This document shows, in pieces, positions 18,489 to 20,955 of a stretch of DNA of 20,955 bases. Made by a program: the position numbers and the translations under genes. How positions within the stretch are numbered: the first letter of the stretch is position 1; each line of letters begins with the position of its first letter. A model generated the notes under the pieces. That model worked only from the letters and a program-made list of their open reading frames with translations, searched no databases and was not told where the DNA came from. This stretch comes from a virus: positions 1 to 20,955 of the IMG/VR virus record IMGVR_UViG_3300019776_000872, one strand, 5' to 3'.

Positions 18489-19234
18489 GCGAGGTGGTGA
18501 TTTTCCACGGCGACGCGATCCATGCGGAGCGGGTGGATGGCCGCGTGATCGTGGCGGTGAAGCCGATCGTGGAGCGGCTGGGGATCGACTGGAACGGGCA
18601 GTTTCAGCGCATGAAGCGAGACGAGGTGCTGGAGCAAGGTATGTGTGTAATAACCATACCTACGCCCGGTGGCGTCCAAGACGCCGTGGGCCTGCCGCTC
18701 GAGCTGCTGCCGGGTTTCCTGTTCGGGATTTCGGCCGAGCGGGTGAGCGACCCCGCGGCGCGGGCCGCGATCATTGCCTACAAGCGCGAGTGCCACGAGG
18801 TGCTGTTCCGGCACTTTTTCGGGCCGCGCGAGGCGCCGCAGATTGACTGGGAAGAGGCGCGGGAGAAGCTGGCGCTGGTGCGCGAGCTGCGGCTGACGCA
18901 TGGCAAGGCGGCGGCGGCGAAGCTGTGGGCCGATCTCGGGTTGCCGCTGCCCGAAGAGGCGCCCGCGCCGACGCGGGCCGACGCCACGCAAGGCGTTGAT
19001 TTCGTGCGGTTGTTCCTGAAAGAGCGCACGGCGGAAGCGCCGGGCGGACGGGTAAGCGCGACCGAGCTTTACCGCGCCTTCTGCGCCTGGTGCACCGAGA
19101 CCAACAGCCCGGTGATGACGATGACGGCGTTCGGGCTTTGCGCGCGGCGCTGCGGGCTGCAGAAGAGCAAGATGCAGACGGTGTACTATTTCGGCATCCG
19201 CATCCTGCACCTGAAGGAACTGGTGGAGGGCTGA
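18485..19234 (+). CDS. Antirepressor-like protein with D5-type C-terminal module
   Basis: A 249-aa protein. Residues 1-115 follow the P22 antirepressor N-terminal domain pattern: VIVAVKPIVERLGIDWNGQF, RMKRDE, LELLPGFLFGIS, IAYKRECHEVLF. A helical linker follows. The last 75 residues (VSATELYRAFCAWC … TAFG … KMQTVYYFGIRI) align by eye with the C-terminus of this phage's SF3 helicase. Antirepressors neutralise phage repressors; here the second module might instead target replication. A structured leader lies upstream of its operon. No terminator follows directly. Confidence 0.7.
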   Translation: MSEVVIFHGDAIHAERVDGRVIVAVKPIVERLGIDWNGQFQRMKRDEVLEQGMCVITIPTPGGVQDAVGLPLELLPGFLFGISAERVSDPAARAAIIAYKRECHEVLFRHFFGPREAPQIDWEEAREKLALVRELRLTHGKAAAAKLWADLGLPLPEEAPAPTRADATQGVDFVRLFLKERTAEAPGGRVSATELYRAFCAWCTETNSPVMTMTAFGLCARRCGLQKSKMQTVYYFGIRILHLKELVEG

Positions 19235-19335
19235 CCAGCCCCTCCCTTCGGCGACCCTGCCTTTGGGGGAGGCCTCGCGCCCGCGCGCGCCGCCGCCCCC
19301 ATCCCCCACCAGAGGGGAAGACAAGCGGTGTCCTA

Positions 19336-19372
19336 GCTGTCCTCGCCGCCAGAGGCGGCGCGACAGGACAGC
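19336..19372. repeat. Large two-part hairpin inside the repeat region
   Basis: GCTGTCCT (19336-19343) pairs with AGGACAGC (19365-19372). Inside it CGCCGCC (19344-19350) pairs with GGCGGCG (19354-19360) around a 3-nt loop. Only a 4-nt bulge (19361-19364) separates the two helices, giving a 15-bp stem. The outer helix is made of two inverted copies of the GGACAGC repeat. No T-tract follows. Confidence 0.65.
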
Positions 19373-19629
19373 CAGGACCGTTTTCGACAGTGTCGATTGC
19401 GCTGTCCTGACACCAAAGCAACAGCAAAATCAACAGCTTGACAGCATTTCGTGGACAGCAGGACAGCTGAGCTTCGCGTATATTGCTGCAGTGGGGGTTC
19501 GGGGTTGGATTTTTCCATATCACATGTGCTCAGCCTTCCTTGCTCTCCTGCGTTCCATTTTGTGCAACTGGCGTAACTATTTACCGGGCTGGACAGCCCT
19601 CTCCTCACTGTCTCAAACGGTCTAGAGGG

Positions 19630-19643
19630 GTCCCGGAAGGGAC
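19630..19643 (+). promoter_or_regulatory. Hairpin over the NusG-like gene's ribosome site
   Basis: GTCCC (19630-19634) pairs with GGGAC (19639-19643) around a GGAA tetraloop of GNRA type. It contains the probable ribosome site GGAAGGG, three bases before the ATG, so translation of the antiterminator-like gene may be held low. Confidence 0.5.
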
Positions 19644-19645
19644 TG

Positions 19646-20332
19646 ATGAAGATGGCAGCGACAAAAGCGATGTGGCGGGACGGTGACGGCAAGGTGCATT
19701 GCGAGGATCGGGCGGCGATAAGGCGGGTGGAGGCGGTAGGCCGGTGGCGGGAGCGCAATGCCGAACAGCTTGCCGGTCTCGCCTGGTATGCGCTGGTGAT
19801 CCGCGGCGGGCGGGAAGCCGAAGTCGAGGCCATTCTCGAGCGGCGCGGGTTTTGCGCCGTGGTGCCGAGCTGGCGCGAAGAGCGGCGGGTGCATCGGCGC
19901 GCCAAGGCCAAGCGCGAGGTGCGGGTACCGATTGCGCGGGGCTATGTGCTGGTAGGCTTCGATGCGGCGCAGATGGGCGCCGGGCTGCCGCCCTGGCACG
20001 CGGTGTTCGATATTTCGATGATTGCGGGCGTGGTGGGGCTGGATGACAGCGGCCGGGCCTGGCGGCTGCAGGGCAAGCAGGTGGCGGCATTCCTGCTGGA
20101 TAACGACATGGTGCGCCCGAAGGCGGCTGTCGAGGTGGCATCAGCTGGCGATATCGAGCTGGGCGACGTGGTGACCATCATCCACGGGCCGTTCAGCGGG
20201 TTCCGCGCGCCGGTGATTGCGGTGGCGCCGGACAAGGTGCGGGTGCTGGTGAAGCTGTTCGGCCATGACAGCGAGATGGATATCGACGGGCAATGGATTG
20301 CGCGTGCAATGCGGGCGCACGCGACGGCTTGA
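19646..20332 (+). CDS. NusG/RfaH-like transcription antiterminator
   Basis: A 228-aa protein. After about 40 residues comes an NGN domain: AGLAWYALVIRGGREAEVEA, ILERRGFCAVVPSWREERR, then RVPIARGYVLVGF. A KOW motif follows at about 170-210 (ELGDVVTIIHGPFSGFRAPV, then VRVLVKLFGHD). NusG paralogues bind the RNA polymerase clamp and make it processive. Here the gene directly precedes strong RNA hairpins, an intrinsic terminator and the packaging end of the genome. A role as the late-gene switch, functionally like lambda Q, is therefore likely but inferred. An ATG lies two codons downstream as an alternative start. Confidence 0.8.
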   Translation: MKMAATKAMWRDGDGKVHCEDRAAIRRVEAVGRWRERNAEQLAGLAWYALVIRGGREAEVEAILERRGFCAVVPSWREERRVHRRAKAKREVRVPIARGYVLVGFDAAQMGAGLPPWHAVFDISMIAGVVGLDDSGRAWRLQGKQVAAFLLDNDMVRPKAAVEVASAGDIELGDVVTIIHGPFSGFRAPVIAVAPDKVRVLVKLFGHDSEMDIDGQWIARAMRAHATA

Positions 20333-20379
20333 CAGACTGAGAGAAGCGGCTCACCTTCCGCGACGGATGACTTGGTGAT

Positions 20380-20434
20380 CTGCCGCAGGTGCAAGGCACC
20401 CGAGCGGCAGCCGGGCCCAGACAGCGAGACTGTC
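20380..20434 (+). other. Tandem RNA hairpins downstream of the NusG-like gene
   Basis: Hairpin 1: CTGCCGC (20380-20386) with GCGGCAG (20404-20410), and inside it GGTGC (20388-20392) with GCACC (20396-20400), a 12-bp interrupted stem. Hairpin 2: GACAG (20420-20424) with CTGTC (20430-20434). No T-tract follows either. Their place between a transcription-factor gene and a terminator suggests a cis-acting site. Confidence 0.55.
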
Positions 20435-20462
20435 GAACGCCCGCATCATGTCCGGAATTCTG

Positions 20463-20497
20463 ACCCGCCCTGCATGCCCCCGCAGCGGCGGGTTTTT
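20463..20497 (+). terminator. Intrinsic terminator after the NusG-like gene
   Basis: ACCCGCC (20463-20469) pairs with GGCGGGT (20487-20493), extended inside by CTGC (20470-20473) with GCAG (20482-20485), and is followed by an unbroken T-run to 20497. It separates early/middle genes from the HNH and packaging genes. Confidence 0.85.
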
Positions 20498-20535
20498 CAT
20501 TGCCCTGATGTGTGGCCGCAAATTTGCGAGGGGCG

Positions 20536-20910
20536 ATGCGCGACCGTCGCGATGATCGATCTGCGGAAGCCGCTCAGTATCGCAGGCTTTACAAGCTGGC
20601 GCGATGGTGCGGGCCGGATGGACGGCGGGCTCAACAGCTGGCCGCGCATCCGCTGTGCGAACGGTGCCTAGCCAAGGATATCGTCAACGATGGCTCGAAG
20701 CGGCTCGATGGCAGCTTCGAGCCGAACCCTCGGCGGCGGTACCTGGTAGCGAACCACAAGGTGCCGCATCGGGGCGATGAGCGACTGTTCTTCGAGGGCG
20801 AACTCGAGACGCTGTGCCCGGATCATCACGACCTCGTCGTGCAGAAGGAAGAGCACGGTCGCGTGGTGGAAGAGATAGACCCGCGCACGGGCTTCCCATT
20901 CGGGCAGTAG
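20536..20910 (+). CDS. HNH endonuclease
   Basis: From ATG 20536 (GAGGGG just upstream; a GTG in frame lies at 20512) the protein is 124 aa. It has the phage HNH arrangement: a CERC zinc pair near residue 46, then VANHKVPHRGDERLFF with the HNH core His, and ETLCPDHHD with the last Cys and His residues. In HK97-like phages an HNH protein encoded beside the terminase genes stimulates cos cleavage. Here it is the last gene before the window end, where a terminase gene is expected next. The core has Asn-His where Asp-His is more common. Confidence 0.85.
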   Translation: MRDRRDDRSAEAAQYRRLYKLARWCGPDGRRAQQLAAHPLCERCLAKDIVNDGSKRLDGSFEPNPRRRYLVANHKVPHRGDERLFFEGELETLCPDHHDLVVQKEEHGRVVEEIDPRTGFPFGQ

Positions 20911-20955
20911 CCCCCGGGGGGTGGTCAAATCTCTGGGGCCCCTCGTCCTAAGGAC
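20911..20955. other. GC-rich end, candidate cos region
   Basis: Immediately after the HNH stop come the palindrome CCCCCGGGGG (20911-20920), GGTGGTCAAATCTCT, and a second palindrome GGGGCCCC (20935-20942). Short GC-rich palindromes between HNH and small terminase genes are where cos sites lie in HK97-like phages. The window ends here, so the cut position cannot be set. Confidence 0.4.

Larger units (their letters stand above)
19235..19645. other. Non-coding gap with short repeats, candidate replication origin
   Basis: No convincing gene lies here. The left part (19240-19320) is very GC-rich with CCTCCC/GGGAGG and CCCC/GGGG pairs. From about 19400 the DNA becomes AT-richer. GGACAGC or its complement GCTGTCC occurs six times: 19336-19342, 19366-19372, 19401-19407, 19453-19459, 19461-19467 and 19591-19597. 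CGACAGTGTCG at 19385-19395 is a perfect palindrome and TTGACA occurs at 19438-19443. Iterons, a big hairpin and an AT-rich stretch downstream of replication genes suggest an origin. A packaging or antitermination site is the alternative. Confidence 0.4.

Noticed and set aside
19240-19325. Small gene in the GC-rich stretch after the antirepressor-like gene
   Set aside because: Open frames here are low-complexity Pro/Arg runs without a start context; the sequence is dominated by C- and G-runs.
1-20955. CRISPR arrays, insertion sequences, rRNA, or functional tRNA genes
   Set aside because: No regularly spaced repeats, no transposase or terminal inverted repeats, and no complete tRNA or rRNA signatures were seen on either strand.

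Overview
The window is a stretch of a temperate, tailed (siphovirus-like, lambdoid in logic) bacteriophage genome. It is GC-rich and very compact, with most genes joined by ATGA or TGATG overlaps. The host is very probably an alphaproteobacterium, likely Hyphomicrobiales. The evidence is a phage-borne GcrA cell-cycle regulator, a CP76-type CII protein, and small proteins of a type I associate with alphaproteobacterial prophages. Family names come from motif reading only; no database search was run.

Layout, left to right. (1) 1-1809: the 3' end of a probable tail gene, then a lysis cassette (M15 peptidase with a C-terminal membrane anchor, overlapping Rz/Rz1 spanins, a small membrane/coiled-coil protein) closed by a strong intrinsic terminator. 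(2) 1815-2201: a secreted thermonuclease on the opposite strand. (3) 2214-2433: an AT-rich region and integrase 3' end with repeated GTGCGGGGA-like boxes, the best attP candidate. (4) 5462 down to 2382, minus strand: a nine-gene left operon ending in a tyrosine integrase. (5) 5492-7066: the immunity region. An S24 CI repressor and a membrane zinc-ribbon protein lie between two operator clusters built from GCGC-N8-GCGC sites; one identical 16-bp operator sits inside both P_L and P_R. (6) 7066-7760: a Cro-position gene, a 33-aa membrane peptide and one unknown gene, facing a minus-strand gene. (7) 8095-8446: a run of stem-loops and CATGCC palindromes before a CII-like gene. (8) 8443-17517: the metabolism block with a C5 DNA methyltransferase (containing a second protein-like frame), a helicase-methyltransferase fusion, a TSCPD protein, primase, SF3 helicase and GcrA. 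(9) 17535-19234: a minus-strand HIRAN-like gene, a structured leader that can hide a ribosome binding site, a small acidic protein and an antirepressor-like protein. (10) 19235-20955: a repeat-rich, origin-like gap, a NusG-like antiterminator, structured RNA plus an intrinsic terminator, an HNH endonuclease, and a GC-rich end that looks like a cos region.

Lysis genes next to integrase, and HNH/cos at the far right, is the order of a virion or circular phage genome rather than an integrated prophage, in which att would separate lysis from integrase. Likely circuit: CI holds P_L and P_R through shared operators. After induction the left operon supplies integrase and small host-directed proteins, and the right operon supplies CII, DNA modification and replication. 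The NusG-like protein probably opens late transcription through the terminator at 20463-20497 toward packaging genes beyond the window.

The features most worth following up are the stem-loop array (8095-8331), the two-state leader (18155-18275), the overprinted methyltransferase (9748-10362), the NusG-like/terminator module, and a C-terminal module shared by the helicase and the antirepressor-like protein.
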